Shown one piece after another: positions 17,031 to 27,838 of a DNA stretch of 34,197 bases; the stretch's first letter is position 1; each line of letters starts with the position of its first letter. The DNA comes from Erysipelotrichaceae bacterium NK3D112 (lineage in GTDB: Bacteria > Bacillota_I > Bacilli_A > Erysipelotrichales > Erysipelotrichaceae): NCBI GenBank assembly GCA_000701725.1, contig JNJQ01000023.1, positions 1-34,197 on the forward strand, written 5' to 3'. The notes below the pieces were generated by a model that was given only the letters and a program-made list of their open reading frames with translations, had not been told where the DNA came from and ran no database searches. A program made the translations under genes and the position numbers.

Positions 17031-18236
17031 ATGGGAAAAAACTTCGTATTTATATCTCCAACCTTCCCGAAGACATATTATCAGTTCCCCAAAGCCTGGA
17101 AAGAACTTGGCGGAACCTCGTTATGCATCGGTGAGGACAGCTGGGAATCCCTTTCCCAGGAAATGAAAGACGCCTGCACGGAATACTACCGTGTCGACTC
17201 CATGATGGATTACGACCAGATGTACAGAGCTGTCGCCTGGTTTGCCCACAAGCACGGTAAGATCGACTGGCTGGAATCCAACAATGAATTCTGGCTAGAA
17301 CAGGACGCAAGACTGCGTACTGACTTCAACATCACATCCGGAGACAACTCCGAGGATGTCATGCGTTTCAAGCGCAAGTCAAACATGAAAGCATACTACC
17401 ACAAGGCGGGTGTCCCGGTGGCCAGATACCACCTGACCACAACCCTTGAGGAAGGCAAGAAATTCGTCAAAGAGGTCGGCTATCCGGTCATCGTCAAACC
17501 GGATGGAGGCGTCGGGGCAAGCGCGACCTGGAAGATTAAAAATGATGAGGAGCTGGCTGATTTCTATACAAAGGATCTGCCCACCCAGTACATCATGGAG
17601 GAATTCGTTCCCGGATATATTGTTTCCTTTGACGGCATCACCGATCAGGACAACAATATCATCTTCAAGACAAGCCACACCTTCCCGGAGCCGATCATGG
17701 ACATCGTCAACTCCAAGGGGGAATGTTACTACTGGAGCGAGAGAGTGATCCCCGAAGACCTCGACAAGGCGGGAACCGCCGTCATCAAGGCCTTCAATAT
17801 CCGCGGCCGTTTCTTCCATACCGAATACTTCCGTCTGTCCGAAGACAAGGAAGGCCTCGGTAAAAAAGGCGATGTCGTCGGCCTTGAAGTCAACATGCGT
17901 CCGCCCGGAGGATATACTCCCGACATGATGAACTTCGCCAACAACATCAATGTCTATGCCATCTATGCGAGAATGGCAATGTACAACAACACCGACTATA
18001 AGACAGACAGACCCTACTCCTGCGTCTATTGCGCAAGAAGAGACGGTCTGGTCTATGAGCACAACGCGGCTTCCGTATTTTCAAGATACGGCAAGAACAT
18101 CTGTATCCATGACCGCATGGCGGAACTGCTCTCCGAAGCGATGGGCAATGAATTCTATGTCGCCCGCTTCAAAACGGATGAGGAATGCCGCGAATTCATT
18201 AAGTTCGTGCTCGAGAAAGCAAAGGATCAGGATTGA
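17031..18236 (+). CDS. ATP-grasp ligase of unknown substrate
   Basis: 401 aa. An N-terminal Rossmann-like preATP-grasp part ('FVFISPTFPKTYYQFPKAW') is followed by an ATP-grasp core: adenine/phosphate-binding 'YPVIVKPDGGVGASATWKI', hinge 'YIMEEFVPG' and Mg-binding 'EYFRL' plus 'GLEVNMRPPGGYTPD', with the E...N pair needed for catalysis. It therefore should activate a carboxylate as acyl phosphate and join it to an amine or thiol. It is not D-Ala-D-Ala ligase, carbamoyl-phosphate synthetase or a purine enzyme by these motifs. ATG 17031 is preferred to 17019, which leaves no room for the SD. The TGATG junction with the next gene indicates coupled translation with the hydrolase. Confidence 0.88.
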   Translation: MGKNFVFISPTFPKTYYQFPKAWKELGGTSLCIGEDSWESLSQEMKDACTEYYRVDSMMDYDQMYRAVAWFAHKHGKIDWLESNNEFWLEQDARLRTDFNITSGDNSEDVMRFKRKSNMKAYYHKAGVPVARYHLTTTLEEGKKFVKEVGYPVIVKPDGGVGASATWKIKNDEELADFYTKDLPTQYIMEEFVPGYIVSFDGITDQDNNIIFKTSHTFPEPIMDIVNSKGECYYWSERVIPEDLDKAGTAVIKAFNIRGRFFHTEYFRLSEDKEGLGKKGDVVGLEVNMRPPGGYTPDMMNFANNINVYAIYARMAMYNNTDYKTDRPYSCVYCARRDGLVYEHNAASVFSRYGKNICIHDRMAELLSEAMGNEFYVARFKTDEECREFIKFVLEKAKDQD

Positions 18237-18994
18237 TGAAAACAGAATACTACAAAGAATACAGCCCGAGCCTTGGCCGGGACATGGAATACAAAGTCTA
18301 CGGACATGCGGGCAGACCGATGCTCGTCTTCCCCTGCCAGGACGGCCGCTTCTTCGACTTCGAGGACAGAGGCATGGTGGAGGTTGCCAGACCGTTCATT
18401 GACGCAGGCAGAATCCAGCTGTTCTGCTGTGATTCCAACGACCAGAATTCCTGGAGCCGTGTCAACGACTGGGACAACCGCGACCGCATCCAGCAGCAGG
18501 AAGCTTATTACCGCTACATCTGCAATGAGCTGTGCCCGCGCATCTTCGATATCAACGCCAATGCCAACGGCGGCAATTATGCCGAAGGCATCCTGACCGC
18601 AGGCTGTTCCATGGGCGGCACACACGCGCTCAACTTCCTGCTCAGAAGACCTGACATCTTCGCCGGCTGCATCGCCATGAGCGGTGCCTACAACGCAAGA
18701 CTGTTCTTCCCGGATTACATGGATGATCTGGTCTATGCCAACTCACCGGTGGATTATATTGAAGGAATGCCCTATGATCACCCCTATGTTGAAATGTACC
18801 GCAACCGCGAAATCATCGTCGTCTGCGGACGGGGTGCCTGGGAACATCCCATGCAGGAGGATTCCGCAAGACTCCAGGAGCTCTTCGGATACAAGAACAT
18901 TCCTGCCCATATCGAATTCTGGGGCAATGACGTGGCGCATGACTGGCCATGGTGGCTCAAGGAATTCCCCTATTATCTCGACTGGGTCTGCTGA
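18236..18994 (+). CDS. Alpha/beta hydrolase of the esterase-D-like family, paired with the ATP-grasp ligase
   Basis: 252 aa. Nucleophile elbow 'AGCSMGGTHALN' (Ser near 123), an early oxyanion strand 'PMLVFPCQDGRFFDF' and a C-terminal 'VAHDWPWW' whose His is the likely catalytic base. An acidic partner is not certain. There is no signal peptide, so it acts in the cytosol. Unusual traits: many aromatic and Cys residues around 'LFCCDSNDQNSWSR', and a Trp-rich C-terminus. ATG 18236 shares its A with the TGA of the ATP-grasp gene (TGATG); a TTG one codon earlier is less likely. A ligase plus a hydrolase made in fixed ratio suggests that one makes and the other matures, proofreads or removes an ester or amide product; this is inference. 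Confidence 0.85.
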   Translation: MKTEYYKEYSPSLGRDMEYKVYGHAGRPMLVFPCQDGRFFDFEDRGMVEVARPFIDAGRIQLFCCDSNDQNSWSRVNDWDNRDRIQQQEAYYRYICNELCPRIFDINANANGGNYAEGILTAGCSMGGTHALNFLLRRPDIFAGCIAMSGAYNARLFFPDYMDDLVYANSPVDYIEGMPYDHPYVEMYRNREIIVVCGRGAWEHPMQEDSARLQELFGYKNIPAHIEFWGNDVAHDWPWWLKEFPYYLDWVC

Positions 18995-19002
18995 AAACAG
19001 CA

Positions 19003-19030
19003 AAAGTCCGCTTCGCGCGGGCTTTTTCTT
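19003..19030 (+). terminator. Terminator of the ATP-grasp/hydrolase operon
   Basis: AGTCCGC, loop TTCGC, GCGGGCT (one G-T pair) followed by TTTTTC. Confidence 0.82.
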
Positions 19031-19039
19031 TTGGCATTG

Positions 19040-19070
19040 AAAAAGACCTGTCCCCGTGAAGGAACAGGCC
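19040..19070 (-). terminator. Terminator of the flavoprotein reductase gene
   Basis: GGCCTGTTCC pairs with GGGGACAGGTC on the - strand (10 bp with wobbles), then TTTTT. It lies just after the stop codon at 19084. Confidence 0.82.
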
Positions 19071-19083
19071 CTGAGTTTATGGA

Positions 19084-20991
19084 TTATTTTGCGTAGTCAG
19101 CCGCGCTCTGGCCTGCGATGAGACCGAATACGGTGAAGTCCGCAACAGCGTTGCCGCCAAGACGGTTGGAGCCGTGGACACCGCCGGTGACCTCGCCTGC
19201 CGCAAAGAGACCCGGGATCGCCTCGCCTTCAGTGGAGATGACTTCCGCTGCGGAGTTGATCTTCAGACCTCCCATGGTGTGATGAACACCCGGCTGAACG
19301 GTCAGCGCATAAAGTGTGCCTTCAAGCGGATTTGCGAAGGAAGTGCGTCCGAAGTCCGGATCGTTCTTTGCCTCGACATATCCGTTCCATGTGGAGATGG
19401 TTTCCGCAAGAGCAGCCTCATCAACGCCCATTTCCTTTGCCAGCGCCTCAGGGGAATCGCCTGTGACTGTCCAGCCCTTGGAAACATAGCCCTGGATGAC
19501 TGCGGATGCGTCATACATCTTCTGGTCAACAATCAGCCATGCATAGCCGCCTGTCTGATGGTTTTCAGCATCGGATACCTTGTCACGGGTGGAGACTTCG
19601 TCATAGAAACGCTTGCCTTCCGCATTGACCAGGATCGCGCCGTCGCCGCGCAGACCTTCTGTGATCAGGTTTGCGGAACCGTCATCCGCAACGTGCACAG
19701 TCGGATGGAGCTGGATCTGATCCATGTCGACAGTGTCAGCACCGACCGCCTGACCCATCTGGATGCCCTGGCCGAGAATGCCCGGAGCATTGGTTGTGAT
19801 ATAACCGTCAAGAGCCGGATTGAGTTCCTTGATCATGTCATTGTTTGCACCGAAGCCGCCGGTTGCGATGACAACGGACTTCGCGTTGACAGTGACCTTT
19901 TCACCGGAAGCGCCTTCCGCAACAACGCCGCATGCCTTGCCTTCATTCATGAGAATGGTATTGGCGGTTGTGGAGAAGAGAATCTCGATGCCGCGATCAT
20001 TCACATTCTTTTCCAGAATCGGGATCACATATGCGCCGACGGAGACAACCTTGCCCTCGTCGTTGACCGGACGGTGGATACGCTTGACGGAAGCACCGCC
20101 GAATGATGATACATTGTGCAGAGTTGCGCCATGCTCATCCAGCCAGTCGATTGCGTCCGCGGAGTTTTCAGCCAGTGTTTTGACCAGTTCGATATCATTG
20201 AGACCGCTGCCTCCGACCATTGTGTCGAGTTCGAACAGCTCAACGGAATCAAAATAGCCTTCCGGCTTTGCCTGATAGGCAGCCCACTGATCCGCAACGG
20301 TGGCGGCCAGTTCCTTGACAACATCAGCGTTGGCGCCGCTGTAGCTTTCAACTGCCTTCAGTCTTGCCTCAACGCCTGCGTTTTCACCGAATTCATTATC
20401 GTCCTGATAAACAGTCTTGGCAGCATTCATACCGCCGGTGGAACGGACGGAGTTGCCGCCGCTCATGGCTGTGCTTTCGAGAATGACAACACTCTTGCCT
20501 GCATCCGCAGCTGTGATCGCCGCGATCATGCCCGCGCCGCCGGCGCCGACAACAACGACATCAACATCTTTTGTGACATCTTCCGCAGCAGCTGCTTCGC
20601 CGCCTTCCTTCTTCACAAGATCCTCAGGTTTGAGGCCTGCTTCGGACAGCGCGCTCTTTGCGGCTTCGATGATCGCCGTGGAAGTGACTGTCGCACCGGA
20701 AACCATATCAACATCCAGTGAATTGGCAGCCACGATCGCACCCGGCATGGATTCAATCGCCTTGGAACCGATACCGTCGGTTTCACCCGGGCCTTCTGCT
20801 TTGAAGTCAGTGATGACGCTGTCTTCGAGTGTGATGGTGACCTTGACAGGATTGTCAGGTCCGCCCTGACCCGTTGCCTCACCGGAGAATGTTCCGGAGA
20901 CACCGCTTCCGCCGGAAGCTGTGCCTGACTGGCACGCAGCCATGGATAAAGCCATCGCCGCAGCCGCAAGCATACTCATTACTTTTTTCAT
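19084..20991 (-). CDS. Surface flavoprotein reductase: FMN_bind + FAD_binding_2 (fumarate/urocanate reductase-like lipoprotein)
   Basis: 635 aa. Lipobox MAAC (Cys20), then an FMN_bind domain (about 35-120) with the flavinylation motif 'DMVSGATV', where ApbE attaches FMN to Thr101. The FAD_binding_2 domain follows (from about 133): 'VVVVGAGGAGMIAA' dinucleotide fold, 'RFYDEVSTRDKVSDAE' (Arg equivalent to the proton-shuttle Arg of soluble fumarate reductases), 'VHHTMGG' and 'HGSNRLGGNAV'. All active-site elements of the flavocytochrome c fumarate reductase family are present, but the heme domain is not. It should reduce an external electron acceptor (fumarate, urocanate or another enoate) at the cell surface. 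No apbE or membrane electron donor is in the window. AAAGGAAATAACA precedes the ATG. Confidence 0.9.
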   Translation of the reverse strand: MKKVMSMLAAAAMALSMAACQSGTASGGSGVSGTFSGEATGQGGPDNPVKVTITLEDSVITDFKAEGPGETDGIGSKAIESMPGAIVAANSLDVDMVSGATVTSTAIIEAAKSALSEAGLKPEDLVKKEGGEAAAAEDVTKDVDVVVVGAGGAGMIAAITAADAGKSVVILESTAMSGGNSVRSTGGMNAAKTVYQDDNEFGENAGVEARLKAVESYSGANADVVKELAATVADQWAAYQAKPEGYFDSVELFELDTMVGGSGLNDIELVKTLAENSADAIDWLDEHGATLHNVSSFGGASVKRIHRPVNDEGKVVSVGAYVIPILEKNVNDRGIEILFSTTANTILMNEGKACGVVAEGASGEKVTVNAKSVVIATGGFGANNDMIKELNPALDGYITTNAPGILGQGIQMGQAVGADTVDMDQIQLHPTVHVADDGSANLITEGLRGDGAILVNAEGKRFYDEVSTRDKVSDAENHQTGGYAWLIVDQKMYDASAVIQGYVSKGWTVTGDSPEALAKEMGVDEAALAETISTWNGYVEAKNDPDFGRTSFANPLEGTLYALTVQPGVHHTMGGLKINSAAEVISTEGEAIPGLFAAGEVTGGVHGSNRLGGNAVADFTVFGLIAGQSAADYAK

Positions 20992-21015
20992 TGTTATTTC
21001 CTTTCCCTTTCCTCA

Positions 21016-21032
21016 CTGTCATATCTTGACAG
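21016..21032. promoter_or_regulatory. Inverted repeat in the flavoprotein 5' leader (possible operator)
   Basis: CTGTCA-TATCT-TGACAG: 6-bp perfect arms, placed between the predicted transcription start (about 21039) and the SD. It is short; it may bind a repressor or simply be chance. Confidence 0.4.
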
Positions 21033-21045
21033 ATTTGGCAAGAAC

Positions 21046-21074
21046 ATTTTACTTTGCCGACAGTTTCTGTGCAA
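21046..21074 (-). promoter_or_regulatory. Promoter of the flavoprotein reductase
   Basis: TTGCAC (21074-21069), 17-nt spacer, TAAAAT (21051-21046) on the - strand; predicted start near 21039. Confidence 0.7.
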
Positions 21075-21147
21075 TTGATATTATCGCAGATTCATGACAT
21101 GACACGTAACATAGAGAGGGCTTGCTCTTTTAAAAGTTTTCACCTTC

Positions 21148-21156
21148 TGCTAATAT
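21148..21156 (+). promoter_or_regulatory. Extended -10 promoter of tRNA-Leu
   Basis: TGC-TAATAT; predicted start near 21163, about 11 nt before the mature 5' end. The -35 is weak. Confidence 0.5.
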
Positions 21157-21173
21157 TACTGTGTTTCATCTGC

Positions 21174-21254
21174 GGGGATATGGTGGAATTGGCAGACACG
21201 TCAGATTTAGGATCTGATGCTTCGCGCGTGCAGGTTCAAGTCCTGTTATCCTCA
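21174..21254 (+). tRNA. tRNA-Leu (anticodon UAG)
   Basis: Acceptor GGGGATA (21174-21180) pairs with TATCCTC (21247-21253), leaving one G-T pair. D arm GTG...CAC around AATTGGCAGA. Anticodon arm TCAGA/TCTGA with loop TTTAGGA, giving anticodon TAG (Leu, CUN). Long type-II variable region TGCTTCGCGCGT, then T arm GCAGG-TTCAAGT-CCTGT. Discriminator A at 21254; CCA is not encoded (CTG follows). The 3' part from the anticodon loop is repeated at 30451, where the acceptor strand TATCCCC would pair perfectly: this copy's 3' half probably came with the inserted element. Confidence 0.95.
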
Positions 21255-21272
21255 CTGAAAAAAATGAGATTC
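21206..21272 (+). repeat. Left attachment repeat (attL-like) inside the intact tRNA-Leu
   Basis: Begins at the anticodon loop with TTTAGGATCTGATGC, includes the T arm block GCGTGCAGGTTCAAG and extends 18 nt past the discriminator (ending TGAGATTC). It matches 30451-30515 except for three substitutions and a 2-nt A-run difference. Confidence 0.85.
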
Positions 21273-21313
21273 CAATCTTCTGTGCAGGAAGAACTAAACG
21301 GGATCTCATTTTT
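21263..21313. terminator. Bidirectional terminator shared by tRNA-Leu and the ROK gene
   Basis: AATGAGATTCC (21263-21273) pairs with GGGATCTCATT (21300-21310) across a 26-nt loop; T-runs occur on both strands. Confidence 0.7.
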
Positions 21314-21330
21314 CTATAGTTTTCAGTTCA

Positions 21331-22233
21331 TCAAAGCTGAGGCATCGGACTGTGATTCATTGCTTTAAAGAAAGTTATTGCAGCACCCATGATATTCGCA
21401 TCATTGCCACCCTGTGCTTTATAGATCTGTGCCCGGGGAATCGGGAACGGGAAAGCTTCATAGTATCCTGTCAGGGTTTCCTTCAGTCTGCTCATATACA
21501 GTTCGTTATCACTGATGCCGCCGCCGATCACGATCCTCTCAAGATCATTGATGATCTGAATATTGAAGATTGCCTTGGCCAGAACCTTTAAGCATCCATC
21601 CAGTACTTCATTGGCTTTTTCATCACCCTGTGCTGCCAGTTCCATGAACCGTACACCGTCAAGCGTGTCGTCATCAAGCGTCTTTTTCGCAATTTCGACC
21701 ATGGAAACCGAAGAACACTTTGGTGCCAGCAGTGCACCGAAGCCTTCCCTGAGGAAATCCCCTTCCAGCAGAATAGATATTTCTCCGGCTCTGTTATAGG
21801 TCCCGTCATAAACCTGACCATTCAGAATAAAGGTGCATCCCAATCCTGTGCCAAGAACGATGACAGCACCGTTTTCAATACCTTTCAGCGCTCCCATTTC
21901 CTGTTCGCATACCGCGGCGCACTTTGAATCGTTTTCAAGGGTAACGGGCAGATGAAAATAAGCTTCCGTCTCTTTTTTGTATTCGCGGCCGTGATTATAT
22001 TCCAGCGCACCGCCCTGGATGATCAGACCGGTTTTTTTGTCGATCGTACCCGGCAGAGAAAATGCCAGGCCTTTTATATCCTCAAACTTTCCGACAACAC
22101 CCTGCAATGCCTTCAGATAATCCTCAAAGCAAGTTTTCGGAGTCGGAACTTTTCCTTTTTCCAATATCCTGAAATCATCGAGCAATGCCCATTTGATAAA
22201 TGTTCCGCCTACGTCAAACGCTATAATTTTCAT
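21331..22233 (-). CDS. ROK-family sugar kinase (glucokinase/beta-glucoside kinase-like)
   Basis: 300 aa. N-terminal phosphate-binding 'AFDVGGTFIKWALL', sugar-contact 'LENDSKCAAVCEQEMG' (ROK E-N-D motif) and second ATP site 'VIVLGTGLGCTFILNG'. The ROK zinc-binding CxCGxxGCxE signature is absent: the corresponding region reads 'GFGALLAPKCSSVSM'. That lack is seen in the BglK/non-zinc ROK branch. In a cluster with 6-phospho-beta-glucosidases it could phosphorylate the released glucose or the disaccharide itself. AGGAGACAAG lies about 11 nt before the ATG. Last gene of the island operon, 60 nt from the left att repeat. Confidence 0.88.
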   Translation of the reverse strand: MKIIAFDVGGTFIKWALLDDFRILEKGKVPTPKTCFEDYLKALQGVVGKFEDIKGLAFSLPGTIDKKTGLIIQGGALEYNHGREYKKETEAYFHLPVTLENDSKCAAVCEQEMGALKGIENGAVIVLGTGLGCTFILNGQVYDGTYNRAGEISILLEGDFLREGFGALLAPKCSSVSMVEIAKKTLDDDTLDGVRFMELAAQGDEKANEVLDGCLKVLAKAIFNIQIINDLERIVIGGGISDNELYMSRLKETLTGYYEAFPFPIPRAQIYKAQGGNDANIMGAAITFFKAMNHSPMPQL

Positions 22234-22260
22234 TTATTTCTTGTCTCCTGATCATGATTT

Positions 22261-23987
<1,727 letters not shown>

Positions 23988-25289
23988 TTACGCTGTTTCC
24001 TGAAGTCTTGCCTGTTCTTCTTCGTATTCCTTTTTGTCAGCCATCTTGAAGAACGGATACCAGCATAACATATGGATGAAGAATGCACCGACGATTGCGA
24101 GGAAGAAGCGGAAGCCGCCCATCAGGAATGCAGAGATTACGGAAGGAACGACCCACGGGATGCTCAGTGCAACGACGGGGTTTGCTGCAGCACCTGCACC
24201 CAGGACATTCAGGGCGAACAGGCCATAGATACCGCCGACCAGCGGTGTCAGGATCATGGGGATCAGGAAGTAAGGGTTCAGCAGAACCGGCAGACCGAAG
24301 ATGATCGGCTCGTTGATATTGAAGATATTGGGGAGTAAGGAGATCTTGCCCATCGCCTTGAATTTTTCAGACTTTGCCTTGCACAGCAGGCATGCCAGGG
24401 ATACTGTATTGCCCTGACCGCCAAGATAGCAGAATGAGCCGATCAGCAGGACATTAAGATACGGTAATGCAGAAGCCGGAGTGCCAGCCATATACATTTC
24501 GATATTCTGAGTATTCAGCTGTAATAAAATCGGGAACAGAATGCCAAGCATCGGTGCCGGATGGATACCGAAGAACCACGCAAGATTCAGGAATGTCTGG
24601 AATAAGACGATTGTCCACGGTGTTGCGGCGAAGTTCAGGAACGGCTTGGTGATGAGTGAGTACAGCAGGTCGAAGATATTGCCATAAGATGTGAAAGAAA
24701 CGATATAGCGGAATGCCAGAATACTGGTGAAAATAATCATTGATACAAAGATCGGGCTCAGGGAATCGGAAACCATCGGCGGAACGGATGCAGGCAGCTT
24801 CATCTTGATGTTTTTCTTCATCAGTGCGCTGTACACCATACCGATCACAACACCTGTGATCATTGCAACGAAAATACCCTGTGAACCTAAGTAACCCGAC
24901 TGGAGTGCGCCGACTGTCTGTTCGCCGACTGTCACACTCTGAGGCATCAGAATGATGAATGCTGCCAGCGAAATAAGCGCTGCGTTCAGAGCGTTTTCGC
25001 CTTCACCTTTTGCATATTTGTAAGCAACTGCGGGAGCGATGTAAATTGCCATCAGGCTTGTGGTTGCTGAGACGACATCGTTCATCTGTGCGCCAAGACC
25101 TGTAGAAGTCAGGAAATTCTGCCAGGGTTCAAACGGAATGGCTGACAGGATCGAGATGACTGCCACACCCATCGTGATGACCAGAGTGGTCATCATACCG
25201 GACATGATCGCGGAAATGATCTTGCTCTCGCTGATTTTCTTGGCAAGAGGATTCATAATGGCTTCTAAAGCATTTTGTAATTTGTCCAT
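23988..25289 (-). CDS. celB: PTS lactose/cellobiose-family EIIC permease
   Basis: 433 aa, about ten hydrophobic helices. Family landmarks: 'KLPASVPPMVSDSLSPIF', 'WFFGIHPAPMLGILFPI', 'GGQGNTVSLACLL' and 'NIFNINEPIIFGLPVLLNP' (the conserved NEP loop that binds sugar). It imports a beta-glucoside with phosphorylation through IIB, but no IIA or IIB gene is found in the island, so these must come from elsewhere. AAGGAGAATAAAC precedes the ATG. It starts 14 nt after GH1 copy 2. Confidence 0.94.
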   Translation of the reverse strand: MDKLQNALEAIMNPLAKKISESKIISAIMSGMMTTLVITMGVAVISILSAIPFEPWQNFLTSTGLGAQMNDVVSATTSLMAIYIAPAVAYKYAKGEGENALNAALISLAAFIILMPQSVTVGEQTVGALQSGYLGSQGIFVAMITGVVIGMVYSALMKKNIKMKLPASVPPMVSDSLSPIFVSMIIFTSILAFRYIVSFTSYGNIFDLLYSLITKPFLNFAATPWTIVLFQTFLNLAWFFGIHPAPMLGILFPILLQLNTQNIEMYMAGTPASALPYLNVLLIGSFCYLGGQGNTVSLACLLCKAKSEKFKAMGKISLLPNIFNINEPIIFGLPVLLNPYFLIPMILTPLVGGIYGLFALNVLGAGAAANPVVALSIPWVVPSVISAFLMGGFRFFLAIVGAFFIHMLCWYPFFKMADKKEYEEEQARLQETA

Positions 25290-25302
25290 GTTTATTCTCC
25301 TT

Positions 25303-26817
<1,515 letters not shown>

Positions 26818-26820
26818 TTA

Positions 26821-27657
26821 TTATTTGCCAATGTTTTCACTGCTCTTTCCTGCTGCGCCGCTTTCAAGCGGAAGCCATTCCAGAGCTTTCAGGATATAGG
26901 TGTCCCAGAAATCCCATTCATGCGAACCCGGGCCGGTCACAAATGTGTGATTTACTCCGCAGTCTGTAAGAAGCTGATCAATTCGCCTGTTTTTCTCAAG
27001 CAGGAAATCTTCTGTGCCGCATGCCATGTAAATCTCAGGGAAATCAACATTACTCCGCGACAGTGTTTCAATAAGATATTTCGGGTTTCTGTCACTGATC
27101 AGAGCAGCTTCCAAATCATCTCCGTAAACACGCTTCTTATAAGTTGTCGTCTCTCCTGCAAACATCGGGTTTTCAACTTCGATCAGCGTTTCTTCATCCA
27201 ATACATACGCACCAGAGAGCGAAATGATCGCTCCGAATGTTTCGTGGTACTTAAGTCCGTTCCTCATCGCACCGAATCCGCCCATGGAAAGACCGCCGAT
27301 GTAGGTATCTTCTCTTTTGCGGGACAGCGGGAATGTTTTTCTTGTGAATTCCACAATCTCTTTTCCGACGAACTCCCCATAAAAATCGACGCCCTGATCC
27401 AGATACATACTGTTGTCTCCGGATGGCATGACAACACAGAGATCTCTGTCTTCGGCATACTTCTTGATTCTGGTGCTGTACAGCCAGTCTGTGTAATTTC
27501 CGATCACACCATGCAGAAGATAAAGCGTTTTATACGGCTTTCCTTCTTCTCTTCTCGGCATTCCCGGAAAATAGGTTTTGTCAGTCGGCAGGATCACATA
27601 CATCGGTACGGTTCTGCCCAGTGACTCTGAATGAAAATTCACTTCAAATACCGCCAT
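26821..27657 (-). CDS. Alpha/beta-hydrolase esterase (tributyrin esterase/EstA-like)
   Basis: 278 aa, esterase-D family. 'LYLLHGVIGNYTDW' oxyanion strand, nucleophile elbow 'GGLSMGGFGAMRNG', and C-terminal 'GPGSHEWDFWDTYI' with the catalytic His. No signal peptide. In this cassette it may remove acyl groups (acetyl, feruloyl or other) from imported beta-glucosides before cleavage; this is inferred from context. AGGAGGAAAA lies directly before the ATG. First gene of the structural operon, downstream of a palindrome at 27731. Confidence 0.9.
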   Translation of the reverse strand: MAVFEVNFHSESLGRTVPMYVILPTDKTYFPGMPRREEGKPYKTLYLLHGVIGNYTDWLYSTRIKKYAEDRDLCVVMPSGDNSMYLDQGVDFYGEFVGKEIVEFTRKTFPLSRKREDTYIGGLSMGGFGAMRNGLKYHETFGAIISLSGAYVLDEETLIEVENPMFAGETTTYKKRVYGDDLEAALISDRNPKYLIETLSRSNVDFPEIYMACGTEDFLLEKNRRIDQLLTDCGVNHTFVTGPGSHEWDFWDTYILKALEWLPLESGAAGKSSENIGK

Positions 27658-27730
27658 TTTTCCTCCTTCTCACGTTTGGGACCGCTGACCTTATCTGATC
27701 ATCTATATGGTAGCCGCCGACCTGTTTTTA

Positions 27731-27748
27731 ATCTGTTAAATAACAGAT
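27731..27748. promoter_or_regulatory. 18-bp perfect palindrome upstream of the island operon (candidate operator)
   Basis: ATCTGTTAAATAACAGAT, about 75 nt before the esterase ATG. A -10-like TATAGA lies downstream on the - strand near 27705. The half TCTGTTAAA also occurs before the AraC gene at 30149-30157, suggesting one regulator binds both. Confidence 0.6.
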
Positions 27749-27803
27749 ATTATTTGGCTGATTTTTAGCCTTTTTGCATTCAAAAAGAATAAGAAAGCAT
27801 TAA

Positions 27804-27835
27804 AAAAACGATATTTTATCCAAAATATCGTTTTT
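27804..27835. terminator. Bidirectional terminator downstream of the AraC-type gene
   Basis: AAAAACGATATTTT, loop ATCC, AAAATATCGTTTTT: a perfect 14-bp stem. It ends the AraC-type transcript and separates it from the structural operon. Confidence 0.85.
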
Positions 27836-27838
27836 GTC

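Noticed and set aside
19174-20106. 310-codon + strand ORF antisense to the flavoprotein reductase
   Set aside because: Shadow of a well-supported gene; Cys/Asp-rich composition typical of antisense frames.
21054-21368. 104-codon ORF spanning tRNA-Leu
   Set aside because: Runs through the tRNA and its terminator; no SD.
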